64,000 bases of DNA, taken from Adineta ricciae (lineage: Eukaryota > Rotifera > Eurotatoria > Adinetida > Adinetidae). The position numbers were made by a program, and so were the translations under genes. Below the pieces are notes generated by a model that was given only the letters and a program-made list of their open reading frames with translations, was not told the DNA's origin and did not search any database. The stretch spans positions 116,536 to 180,535 of the forward strand of contig CAJNOJ010000214.1 of assembly GCA_905250025.1 (NCBI GenBank). Direction: 5' to 3'. Below are positions 1 to 12,400 of the stretch, in pieces. Position 1 is the stretch's first letter. Each line of letters starts with the position of its first letter.

Positions 1-550
1 TTTTCTAAATCGGCTTTGTTCCCAAGAACCTAAATAGATGAGAATGAAAAGAATGTGCATTGTCATATTCTCTGGACATTTCTTACAATAAAAGGGAAGT
101 TTTCTGGGTCGCGCGGTCCTGCTTGAATAAGAAATTCATCTTTCCAGCTTTCTAATGATTTGAACGACGACGGCGAAGTGACATCCATGACAAGAACACA
201 ACAATCAGCACCACGATAAAATGCAACACCTAAACTTTGAAAACGTTCTTGACCAGCTGTGTCCCAAATCTATCAAAACAAACAAATAAACAAATCGAAC
301 TAGAAGTTCTCTTCATACCTGCATAGTGACAAGTCGATCATCGATTTGTAATTCTTTAGTTAGGAAATCGGCACCTATGGTTGCTTTGTATTGGTTTGAA
401 AACTGAAAATAAATCACATGTAGAAAAATACGATGAATAAAAGCGAAGTTTTACTTTTCGGTTAACGAATTGGTTCATAAGGGATGTTTTGCCGACACCG
501 CTATCACCCAGAATAATAACTTTGAGTAGAACTTTTTTTCGCAATGCCAT
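1..550 (-). CDS. RAB7A: Rab7 small GTPase, 5' part (runs off the left edge)
   Basis: Late-endosome/lysosome Rab GTPase that recruits effectors for endosome maturation and lysosome fusion. Four exons are readable: 455-550, 319-402, 87-269 and 1-30, separated by introns of about 50-56 bp with GT...AG ends. The protein begins [18 protein letters not shown] and contains the P-loop GDSGVGKTS, the switch I region ATIGADF, the switch II/G3 motif WDTAGQERF, and the Rab7-type stretch [17 protein letters not shown], reaching the G4 motif GNKAD at the window edge. It aligns without gaps to animal Rab7. The hypervariable tail and prenylated cysteines lie outside the window. The start is the only Met in frame before the conserved N-terminus. 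The next gene upstream, MSH6, is on the same strand and starts far away. Confidence 0.96.
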
Positions 551-1211
551 TATCGTAAAGTTATCAAATTAACAAACGAAAAAAGAAACAATCTAGAAGA
601 AAAGAAACAATGTGCATTATGTGCCTCCATATTTTCAAAATAAAAACAAAAACTAAACGAAATGAAGTTTTTTATACTCGTTTCATTATTCATTATCAAC
701 AATGTAGATAAAGAACTTTGAAATATGTTCGCCGTCCTCGTTTGCTTACTCACTAGTCATCAGATGATTCGTGCATTACTGGTGAAGAAAAACATTGGTT
801 GAAACAGCATGTGTTTTACTTACATCCAAAGAACTACGCTAGAGGACGCAATGTTAGCTGTATGCGATAATGCTTCTTCTTCCCGCTGTGTGTGTGTATA
901 CATCTAGTCTACTCATTCATCGAATGTGAATCATTATCAGCTGGTAAATAGAAAAAAAGAAAAATTCATCATCTATTATGTTTTTCTTCATATTCTTTCA
1001 TCATCGACAAAAAATGGCCTTGGCTAATTATTTTACAATACAAAAAAAAAGGAAAAAAAATAAATAACTAATAAAGAGAAAAAAAACATGGGCTATTTTT
1101 ACTCTTATAATGATAATAACACAGATAAATTCTCATAATTATTTGTCATACATATACATACAAGTAGTTAGATTTGATCTATGATAAATTTCAATGAAGA
1201 AAAGTTAGAGT
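551..1211. other. Rab7-MSH6 spacer (Rab7 upstream region, MSH6 3' UTR)
   Basis: This holds the Rab7 5' flank and the 3' flank of MSH6. It is AT-rich with A-runs around 1044-1086. Open frames here are short, and nothing suggests another gene. Confidence 0.6.
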
Positions 1212-4200
1212 TAATTAAGTTTTAATTGTGATAAGAACTGGAGAAGGTCTTGTGATTGAGACTTATCGGTGACTTTTTTCAAATTAAATAAAATACGTTT
1301 CAATGTAACCCATCGTTCGAATGCTAAAGCTTTTGTTTGGGCAAGTTCAACAATAGAATCAGGAATATTTGCCAATCCTGGTTTACAAGTGATTGAATAT
1401 TGATAAATGGGGGAAAACTTTGTTACTTACGTGCTGCATTGAAACCGTGGCTTTTTGGACAAGAACCTTCGACAAATTTGTAAAGAAAAACAAGTGTTTG
1501 TCTACTCGGCGTATCTTCATCCGTTTCGATCATGCAGGACATGTGTCCTAGTCCGACGTTTTCATGTTTTTCGAAATCATCAACTAAAGTATGATAATGT
1601 GTACTGAATAATGTTCGACATTTGATACGATTTGCAAGATCGTTGACAACAGAACAAGCGATAGCTGTTCCATCAAATGTTGCTGTGCCTCGTCCTAATA
1701 GAAAACAGACGCATCGATCGGTTCACCGAATGAAGTTCTCTTACCAAGTTCATCGATGAGAACTAGAGAGTGACGAGTCGCATGGCGTAAAATTGATGAT
1801 GCTTCGCTTAATTCAACGAAGAATGTTGATTCACCAGCCATGATTCGATCGCTTGCACCTAAACGTGTAAAAATTCGATCGCATACACTCATTTTGCATG
1901 ATGATGCTGGAACATAGCTTCCCTACAAATAAGAATGTGCGATCTCCACTTTCGGTATCAAAATTCATCACATACCACATGTGCCAATATTGCTAATACA
2001 GCTGTTTCTCTCATTAAAGTTGATTTGCCACCCATGTTCGGGCCAGTAACTAAAACCAACGGTTTCGTTTGCCAAATTTCATTCGATGACTAACAAAAAA
2101 AAAACAAGAGACCTCAAAGTAAATCAATGTATATGCATAGTTAACCTTGTCAGCAAGTATAATATCATTGGGAATGAAAGAATCTGTCGACTTTTGAAGC
2201 ATACATGGATGTCTACCATTTTGAATATTAATAAATGGTTGTTGATCATTGTCTGTTGGAAGAACACTTGGTCGACACATGTCGGAATATGACTGACTGT
2301 AGGCAACGAAACTAAGTAATACATCGAGTGCACTTAAACAGTTAAGCACACGTTGAAATGTATCATGATGGCCATCAAAATGTCGGAACAGACTACTTGT
2401 TGTATCTTTTAATGCCAATTCTTTCTTTTTTTCGCTTTCAGTCAATGCATCGATTAATTCACGTAATTCACTGGTGTAGTATCTGAAAAACACGAGGAAA
2501 GATCGTGTAATTGTGATGTAGTTGAGTCGAAGAGAATCTTACCGTTTGAAGCCTTTTCGTGAACTCATCAGCTCATAATCATCATCGAGATTTCGACAAG
2601 CACTTTCCGGAATTTCCATCGCATAACGTATTTTTTGCACGTGAACAAATTTGATATCGTGATTTTTCAAAAATTTCTTTTGTTTATTCAAATATTCGTT
2701 CAATGCCTTCTCATTGTCACGTATTTCATTTAATGAATCATCATACTGTTTACAAACACCGGCTGATGGAATAATTTTACCTTCATTTCGTGCTTGAGCA
2801 TGTGAAAATGCGTTCGTGTAATAATTCAAGATTTCCTCTAGTTCAGGAAAGTTTTCATCGCCTCGGAAGATAAGTTTTTTCAATAAAACTGACGAATCGG
2901 CAATGTCTTGATGCTTGGAAAACAGCTCGGCAATTTCATTGGCAATTTTCAAGCCAGCGAGTGCGGAAAGAAAGTCTTGAATTTTTCGTTTACTGTAAGT
3001 TATATCTTCGTAGAGTATTGCACGATTTTCTGGATGATCAGGATCCAATGGACGATGACCCAGTGAATGAATTCGACAAAAAAGGCGTTCGAGATCAGGA
3101 ATCGTTTTCAATTTTTCTCGAATTTTGCCGCAAAGATCAGTTTTGTCTCGTAGACAATCGATTGCATTCAATCGTTCATTGATCTCATTGACATTACACA
3201 CTGGTGCCGAGAGCCATCGTGCCAAGAGACGTTTGCCAAAATGAGTTAAACATCGATCGCATGTTTGTAATAACGAACCTTCTTTTCCACCACGACTATT
3301 TGACAAAATTTCCAAATTATACAGCGTTGTCGCATCCAATACCATGTTTTGTTGTTTGAATGTCGATGCTTCTTTCAATTCGATATTCTCATCAGGTGGT
3401 TGAAAGATCGCAAATTTACGCATAGACAAAAGCTCTTTATCCACAAGACAATGTTGTAAATACCTAAACGATAAATTTCAAGCGAGAGGGTTGCTGGTGA
3501 AGGAGTATCTTACCACATAATACCACCTAATGCACGCATGGATATTTGAAAAGTTGAACGGACGTGTAAACCTTGTTTATCACCTTCGTTGAAAACGTGT
3601 TCAAATGCATTTGGCCAATGAAGATCTCCGTTTTCATCTTTGAAGTAGGTATCGTCTCGGAGAATGTCCAATGTCTTGGTTGTTTCGTACATTTCTTTGT
3701 TCGGTATGAGGTATTCGATTTTTGCATGCGTTAATGTTAATACTTTCTTAGTCTTTTCGGAGATTTTATTTTTCTCGCATAAAATCTTAATACACACAAA
3801 TGTTTTATTACACACTAAATTAATGTATTCTATAGATATACCTGGGTCGGTGGAAATTGAGCGAGTAAAGTTTGTAGCCGTGATAAGTATCGATCATCTT
3901 CGAATTGACCAATCTAAATCGACGACAAATTTTAATCGTACAAAACTTCTGATAAACATACATAAAATTGTGCAATTGTTGTATCGACAAAGCAAACGCC
4001 AAATTCACATGGTGTAATTTTATTATCAGGAATTGGCTAAATCAATACGAAACTATTCAGAGCTATTCGAATCAGAATTTCAATTCTCACCACTTCAACA
4101 ATACTCAGTAAGAATAAACTTTCTCGGAAAACATTGTCATTGTCCAGTGTGTTGAATGTTTTGGTACCAGGCGTGGTTATCTGACAGATTTCTCGACGAA

Positions 4201-5831
4201 CAGTTTTATCAAATTTATTTTTTCGTCCGCCCTCTAAAAACAGAAAAATTCTTTATTCAACGATAGAGTGCTTATAGAGACTTGCGTTGTTCAAGCCGTT
4301 CTTTCATCATGTTTGGTGTTTCGGTTTGTTCGACTCGTGCTACTTTATAACCTTTTGTCACGAGAATATCAGCAAATTTACTGTATGCTTTCTCCGGAAA
4401 GCCACAATGTGCCATGTCACCTACAATTGAATGTAATGCAATTGTACAGATCGAGGATATTTCTACCTTTCATCATTGTTAAATTCAATTCCGGTGCGCA
4501 AGTGATTGCATCCATGTTATCTATAAATCAAATAACATGAGTAATAACATCATACTCATCAGACATGACATACACAGTTCGTAGAATTTGCCAACCTAAA
4601 GGTATGAAAATCAGTTTTGAGAAATGTAGTGGAGAATAGTTACTTTGAAAAACAGAATAGTATCAAAATAATCCATTTTCAGTGTCCACCATTGTCGCAT
4701 AGCCTTCAAAATTTTAAATCAACTATTTAGTACTATTGTGTCGAGTATCACCTACTGGCGTTAGACTATTCAAATATTCATCAGGTACGTATAATGTGCG
4801 TGAATCATAATCTAGAGAATAGATTGCAAAGTGAAGAGTTCGAAAGATGAAAAATCAACATACTTGGATCGGTGTGAAGTCGACGGTTTGCATCTCTGTT
4901 TTTAAGGAAAAATAAAAAGGTCGAATCATTAGTGAAAGACGTCTCACCGTCGTTTGCCATCTTTAAGAAATTCCAATGAAAGATGGGTAAAATTGCTATC
5001 GCTGATATTTTTCGCTGGTTTTTTCTCTTTATTCAACGTTGCTGTTCGTCGCTTGGGTGTTTTAGTCTAGAACACATAAATTTATTTCGAAAGTAATTCG
5101 ATCACATCGATTCATACTTGGTCGACAGCCTCATCATCATCATATTCCTCCACTTCACTTTCGTTTTCTTCGCTTCCATCATCCGACTCATCTTTATACA
5201 GAGCTTCTTCGTCTTCACTTTCTTCCGCCTTCTTCTTTCGTGATGTTGTTGTCGAACTGACACCTTTCTTTTTCGCGGCACTTTTCGTCGATCGTTTATT
5301 AATTGGTGTGACGTCAACATCCATTCGATCTATGAACAGTCATCATCGATGAATCCTCAAAAAAGTATTTCTCTACCATTTTCTAATCCTTCTTCTTCGT
5401 CACTGTCGAGAATAGCAATACGTTTTCGATTTTGATTCTAAAAGACGTATTAGATACTGTGTTATTCGTTGATTGCGTTGTTTTACTTTGCTAACTTTAA
5501 GTTGTGGCTCGTCGTCATCGTCCGACTCGTTTCGTGCATTAAGTGTCTTTCTTTTTTTATTTTTCGGCAGATTGTCATAATCATCCGCTGGCATCGGCGG
5601 TGATTTTTTTCGTTTTTCTGTTTTAGGCGAGTCAGCACTATAAATATCGCTCATGTTCATCGATTTCCGTGTTGAGCCCGACGATTCTTTCGGAGTTTGA
5701 TTCTTTTTCGTCACTCCGTTCTTATCACTTTTCGGCGTTTTATTCGTTGGCGAAATTGTTTCATTATCCGCTGTCGTAGCGGCCATTTTTTTCGGCTCAA
5801 TACGTTGAAAGTAACTGAATAAATTTGACAT
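1212..5831 (-). CDS. MSH6: DNA mismatch repair protein MSH6
   Basis: Nuclear MutS homologue that pairs with MSH2 (MutS-alpha) to recognise base mismatches and small loops. Many exons are split by short introns. The N-terminus (from 5831) is [10 protein letters not shown], a degenerate PCNA-binding box, followed by a Lys/Ser- and acid-rich disordered region down to about 5110. I see no PWWP domain such as vertebrate MSH6 has. The mismatch-probing F-Y-E motif (GKFYEL) is at about 4578-4593, just before an intron. Connector, lever and clamp domains fill 2050-4500. The ATPase Walker [10 protein letters not shown] lies near 2019-2045 and Walker B LVLIDELG near 1745-1772, broken by a short intron before RGTATFDG. 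The C-terminus ends QFLSQLKLN with TAA at 1212-1214. Everything needed for function appears intact. Confidence 0.95.
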
Positions 5832-6465
5832 GATTATTTCTTGTCTACAAAACAAATAAATACGAAATAGAAACATATTCTTGTCTTTGTTTGCAATCAG
5901 TCGCCCAGAAACTATGGCATCGGCACTGTCGGGAAGAAAAAGTTGAAAACTTCTTGTCCTCTTGTTTATTTATATACATAAAATAGAAATAGAGCGCTGA
6001 ACATCCACTTGATAGATATTTTTCTCTAAGCAAATAACATCAAAAGAGTAATAGTAACCAAGAAGAAAGAAGAGTCGCGGAGTAGAACTCCGCTGGCCAA
6101 GGAATGCATATACAGCGCTTAGTGATATATATATATATATGTATAGAGAGAAAGAGAAAACACACACGCACACACAAATGAACAGAACCGTTGGATAGAT
6201 CGGATTAAAAGGAGCAAAAAATTGACCGGCGCAATAAGGAATAATTCACTGTCAATCAATCTAACATTGATCAAAGACAACCAGAAGAAAAATGTATGTG
6301 AGAGAGAGACTTCTAACATCTGTTTTATGGCATTGAAAAGAAGATGAAGAACAAGAAAACGAGAACATAGAAAGAAAACAGAACAAAATAACAAATAACG
6401 GCGAAAGACTAAATGTTGGTTATGACAAATCATCGATTGAACAGCAATGTTTAACCTTTCTATTT
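5832..6465. other. HUWE1-MSH6 spacer
   Basis: This 634-bp stretch lies between the HUWE1 stop and the MSH6 start, both on the minus strand, so it should hold the HUWE1 3' UTR and the MSH6 promoter. It contains an (AT)n run at about 6124-6141 and purine-rich stretches. The open frames across it are low-complexity and not gene-like. Confidence 0.55.
6124..6141. repeat. (AT)n microsatellite
   Basis: A short pure run of alternating T and A in the HUWE1-MSH6 spacer, followed by GA-rich and CA-rich tracts to about 6180. Confidence 0.85.
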
Positions 6466-9400
6466 TTACGCAAATCCAAAGCCTGCACATTCCCGAATTG
6501 CGATTAATAACATTTTACGTAATTTATCATAGCTTTCATATGCCGGTAAATCCAATTGATTGAAACTAAAAGTAAATTCGATCATACAAGCAAGTGTCCT
6601 GACGGAAAACTTCTGGCTTACCAAGTATGTGCAGAGGGTAGACGATCCGTTGATCGATCATCACGATGTATTTGAAATTTTTGTGCACCATTCATACCTT
6701 CCAAATGTGCAAAACCTTGTAGTGGGACTTTCGATGTACCTGTAACAAATTGTAAGAATTTCGCGAGATCTTCTTTATCAAATGAACGTAATGCACGCCA
6801 AAACCATTGAACCTAGAGAAAAGTAGACACAGAATAAAAGAATGTTCTGCGTTATTCGTGAAAATCTTACTTGTAAAGAATTCGGTCGGTATTTATGATA
6901 TTCGGTATTTGCTTTGAGATCTTCAATATCGATGTCTGGGAGACCGGATATTAGTAATTCTAATTCTTGTTCGTTGAATATTGATATTAAACTTTTCGGT
7001 ATGATGGAATAGAAGCCTTCCAAGAACGAGTTGATTTGCAATCGAATTGAACCAATCATTTTCTCTTGGCAAACAAGACGAACATATTCATGTTTATTTT
7101 CGTTCGTCACAGCGATAGTTGAGCCATTTGGAATTAGTTCTACAACTTTGTTCTCGCCAAATTCATTGACATCCAATGAAAATGTTAAGTCTAAGCCTAA
7201 TTGCTGTAAATCATTTTCCAATAACATCACTAAATTCTTATAGAATTGTAAGTCAACTGATTCCATGTCAGTATAACGAATTGGGATGCCGAGTATGTGT
7301 TTGTAGAATGAACGTGTAAAGTAACAATCCATAAATTTGTTATCAAAGATAGCTTTAGCTATGACACGTCCGATGAATTTGAAGTATTGCGAATGATTGG
7401 TGTTGATATGTGATGATGGATTGGGCATATATGTAACGCGATCGCCTGGATTAATCATGAAGAGTGCATAGTTGGAATCGAACATTGAACGTGCGATAAT
7501 TGAATACCATTCACGGAGAAGTCCACCAGCGTCTTGACCTTCTTCACCATCAAAGACAATGTAAAACCGATGTTTCCAGTCGACTGATTGACGCCGGCTT
7601 AATTCTCGATAGGAGTCTTCAAAGACATTTTGACGTCGTACATGTACAGCTAAATCTTCACCGCGATTATTATCTTTCAAACGATCGAGTTCATAACGGA
7701 AGTATTTTCTTTTCACGTCGAAATCGAGTATGGCTGTGTAATCAGTTAATATATGAAATGGTCCTTCACTTAAATGCTGGGTACTTTGACGTAAGATTTG
7801 ATTTAACACAGTACGATGTGTGCGCGCAAATTCAACGAATTTTTGAGCATCTAGTGGCAATTCGTTGGTTGAGATTGTTTGCGACATTCCGGTTCGAAGA
7901 ACAAGTGTAGGTGATGTTATGTCCGTTGCTGACGCTGCTGTATTCGAAGGAGCAATAACAGGCTCATCGGGTGCACCACGATCGGCAGATGTTGTCGTTG
8001 GTGCTGGTCCGAAACATTCAAGGTGTGACAAAGCTTCGCGGGTTTCTCGATCTTTTTTCTTCTTATTCTGTTTGTCGCTTTCATTATCTAAATCAGCGGC
8101 ATGAACGATAAAGAATGCTTCGACAGCCGGTTGAAGAACCAACACAGCATGTGGATCAGGTAATCGTGCTAGTGATGATAGGCAATCACTCAAAGAATTC
8201 CATAATTGGTTGATATTCAACAGATCGCTTAATTTCGTTGGAGTTGCCGGTAACAATGCGCCGACATCCATTGGTTCACTGATTTGTGGAAGTAGTGGTG
8301 GGATTGTTTGTAGAACATCATTAATGCGTGTTGTCATTGCCGCTGGCAGAGTTGGTTCATGGAAACTCTCAATTAGAACTTCTAATTGCTGAATTAATCG
8401 ATAAATATTTTGAATATCATTGATAGTTTCTTGTTGGGAAAAGATTTGTTGACGTTGTTCAAGTGTACTCGAATTTAATACCGTTTGCAAGCGTGTACGC
8501 ATTTGTTCTAAGCGATTAGCTAATTCATCGATAGGTTGAAGAGTTTCATTTTGTTGATTCGCTGCGTCCGATGGAAATTGCGAACGTAACGACTGACGCA
8601 AGGTATCAAGGCGACGTGCCAACGCATGAAGTTCAGTTTCAAAATGGGTTTGCGCATCCAATTGTTCTTTCTTTGTTGTATTACGTAATTCGATAATAAC
8701 TCGAAGGATACGTAATAAAAATTGCTGGTTTGCAGTCTTGGATGTCAACATAACCATAGCTGGTAATTGTAGATCTTGTTGTTTAGCATTGGGATCATTA
8801 TTTATTGATGTCAGTGTATTCGAACGAATACTTCTGTACGAATCAAACAATTTCAACGATTCATCAGATGCAGCATTGGATGAATCATCGTCATTGGTTG
8901 TAGGAAGGAGCGATTTGTTTTTCGAAAGATAATCTTGCACTTCGAGAAGTAATTGTCTAAAAGTTAAAGATTGAATTTTTGTTTTCGAATACATTTTCAT
9001 TTGCGACAACACTTACTTGATTTCTCTGCTAACTTTTTCTCCTAATTTACGAATGCCATCGAGTAATAAGTGCAAAACTTTGTCTCGTGTTGCTTGATTG
9101 ATTTTCGAAACATCGAGTAAGAGTTTCGTTGCACACTCGAGACCATCTTCCGCACATGATTTCAAGATTAATGCATTGATAACTAAGTCCAATTGAGAAC
9201 CCAAAATAACTTGATCGTCCGAAACAACTAGTTTATTCGTTGTATTCGACTGGTTGACTGGCAATGGCAATGTCGGTAGGTTTTGCTGTTGTTGAAAAGG
9301 ATTCACTGTTTGGCTGGATGGATCAGTTGCCATCGGTGTCGAGGCAGCTAGTGGTGAGGGTGTTGCATCTTTCTTTGTGATAATATGTCGCGAAAAGCTT

Positions 9401-12400
9401 TGAGAAATCAATGAAAGTAGTTTGAATAGTTTATCCATTAGTTGACTGTTTTTGTTGAGGATCGGATGATTGAGCATGAGTAATAGTGCTGCTAATGGTG
9501 ACGATTCGAAATCAATTTCATTGTTATTATTGTTGATATTTAATGTCGATGTTGCTCGTTGACTGTTACCTGCGTTTGGATTAGAGATAACAATCGATGC
9601 GATATTTTGGGAGGAATTCGATGATGAACGATTGGTACGATTGCTAAATGATTGATCTAATTTGAGAAGTAATTCCCAGAATGATAATTCACGAGTATTT
9701 GTTGATGCTTTCGATGGTGTAGCGACTAGTTGTTTATCAGGTGAATTTACTTTATTTGTTGGTTCGTTCGTTGATAATGTTGCTGGTTGTGATTCCGTCG
9801 AAGTTGTGTAAGCGTTCGGTAATGGAAGGAATTGTTCGGGAAAATTCTTTGCCAATATAATCAATGAGTCAAGCACTTGTCGGCAAACAATAGGGCATGC
9901 TTGAGCATGAACAGAGATTTGCACTGAGCCGTGACGTTTTGTATTGCCCAGACGTAGAATTCTGAAAACATTGGTGCGTGCACCGAATGCACTTTCGAAA
10001 TTGATTGTTAACCATGATGGGCTAATGATTTTCACTTGCTGTGTTTCATTGTTATTGCTAGTAGTAACAGCAGTGCTAGTAGAGGATTGCGATTGATTGT
10101 TTGTAGACGGATTTTTCAGTACTAACGTTGGTGCACCTGGTGTTGATGTTGGTGGTTCGTACTCTGTACTTCCTGTACTTTTGTTGATGATCGATAAGAG
10201 AGCTTTGATGATCCATTGGCGTGTTTGATTATGATGGCATAGGTATCGAAGAACTTTTTGTAAACGTGGAAGATTTAGACGTGGATCGTCGATGAATAGC
10301 AAGACTAACAAACAGCAGACCGATTCATAATCCAATAGCTGTCGACCACGCGTTCCTAGTGTCGATGGATTACTATTCAAATCGCCAGCATTGGCTCCAG
10401 CACGTAGTGAGTACCAATTAGTCGATTGTCGATCAGTACGATTATTTCGTGCTTCTTGCAAAGCACGTAAATTATACATACGAATAGGACGTGTACTATG
10501 ATGTGTATTATTGGTTAACATGTTCATCATATCGTGATGAGTTCGTACCATACGATCACGTAGATATTGCTGTTGTTGAGTTTCCATTGCTGCGCGTAAT
10601 GCTCGAGCTTCATTCGCTATATCCTCAGGTAAAGCACCGATTTGACTCTCGTCCATATCGGCAAGGACTTGTTCACGAAGGTGTGGTTGTAAAGTGCGTA
10701 AAAACTCGGCTGGACCACTATCAGGTAGATTAACACCACTCATCGCAGCCATGGCTGCCGCAGTGCGACGACGTTCAGCTAATAATTCTTCGCGAATTTC
10801 TTGTGGTAGGGCAGAAATAAATTCCGGATTAATTTCACCGAGCATTTCACCAATAACAGCCTCTGTTGTTGCTTGATTGGTTCTCATTGAAAAATTGTCA
10901 TTAGTTGCATTCTCTGTTGATTGTGTATTTAAACTGGCTGTCGGATTAGCAGCAGCATATGCAGCAGCGCGTTGAGCACGTCGTTGACTTTCTTCGCGTT
11001 CAAAATTTCGGACTTGGTCAGTTAGAATTTCTTGACGTAGTTCTTCGGGTAAGGCAGCTAAAAATGATGGATCGATTTCTAACGCTTTCGGAACGCGAAA
11101 TTCACGGCCATCGATAACTAAGACAGTCCATTCAACTTCAGGTTCAGGTGGTGGTGCTGTTGTAGTTGACGTGGCAGTAGCAGATACACTTGGCTGTTCA
11201 ACTATTGCATCTGTCGTGGAAGGAACTTCTTCTGTAGTTGTCGACGCTGTCAACGTCGTTTCAGCATTCGTAGTTGATTGTTCTTCATGTTGCTGATCTT
11301 GTTCGTTGGATGCATCTTTAGGTGGTGATGGATGATTTATTTCCATAGACGTTGTTGGTGACGTAGCTAACTGAGCAGGAGATTGACCGCCTGTTGACAT
11401 GTTGTCAGTTGGTAATGGACTAGTAACTGCTCCTGTAGGTGGCAAGGTCGTTGTTGTTGACTCTTCGCTAGCTGGTCGAGCCAGGCTTGAACTGATATCT
11501 TGGACTGTATCAGTAAAGGATGATGTTTGCGTTAGACGATATTGCTCAGGAGAAGTCATTACAATATCATTGACATGCTGTATTTCGCAACCTGTTGAGG
11601 GCACGGTGATAACTGGTTCCGTTGCTGTAGTTTGCGCTTGATCAGTAGTCGTAGTTGACGTTTCGGTTGTAGCTGTTGTAGATGCTGCGGCAGCTGCAGC
11701 AGCGGCAACGGCGGCTTGTGTACGTTCAGCATCTTGTCGAGCTTTCTCTTCGGCACGTTTTTTACGTTCTTCTTCATCTTTAGCTTTTTTCGCTAGCACA
11801 ACTTGTAATTCGGATTCATATTGCTTCTCTAATGGCTCAGTGATTTTCGATTTCAATGCTAAGACAGTATCATGTACATATGGTCCATCTAATACTACAC
11901 TCTCTTCCATCCAACGTGCTAATGGTGTACGTATCATGTAGATCTTTGTTCCATCGATGTTTTCATTGCCTTCGTTTGCTTGTGGAGCAATATCCATTAG
12001 AATTTGATCATGTAGAAATCGCCATGCATCAGGATCAGCACCATTGCCAACAAGAATACGTGCTGTTGTTGTACCCTGTATATTACCATTGTTCACTGTT
12101 GAACCACTTAATGGATCAACGTCCAGCTGATTCACTTGATTGAGGTAGTCAGAGAAGCCACCGGCAGCGACTGCTGTGCGACCGAATGCTGTTGTGCCCC
12201 CTGGGATAAACAGTGTTCGTGTTGTACCTGAAAACACACGAAAAACTAATTTAGCTTTTCAATCGACGCGCTATGAAACATACGATTCCGTTGTGTTTGA
12301 TGAGCGAGTTGTTGATGTGCAGCAACAGCTGCTGGTCCTGTGAGAATTGTTGCTGTGGGTCCATTTTGCTGGCCAAACGTTAATGTTGCAGCTTGAGCGC

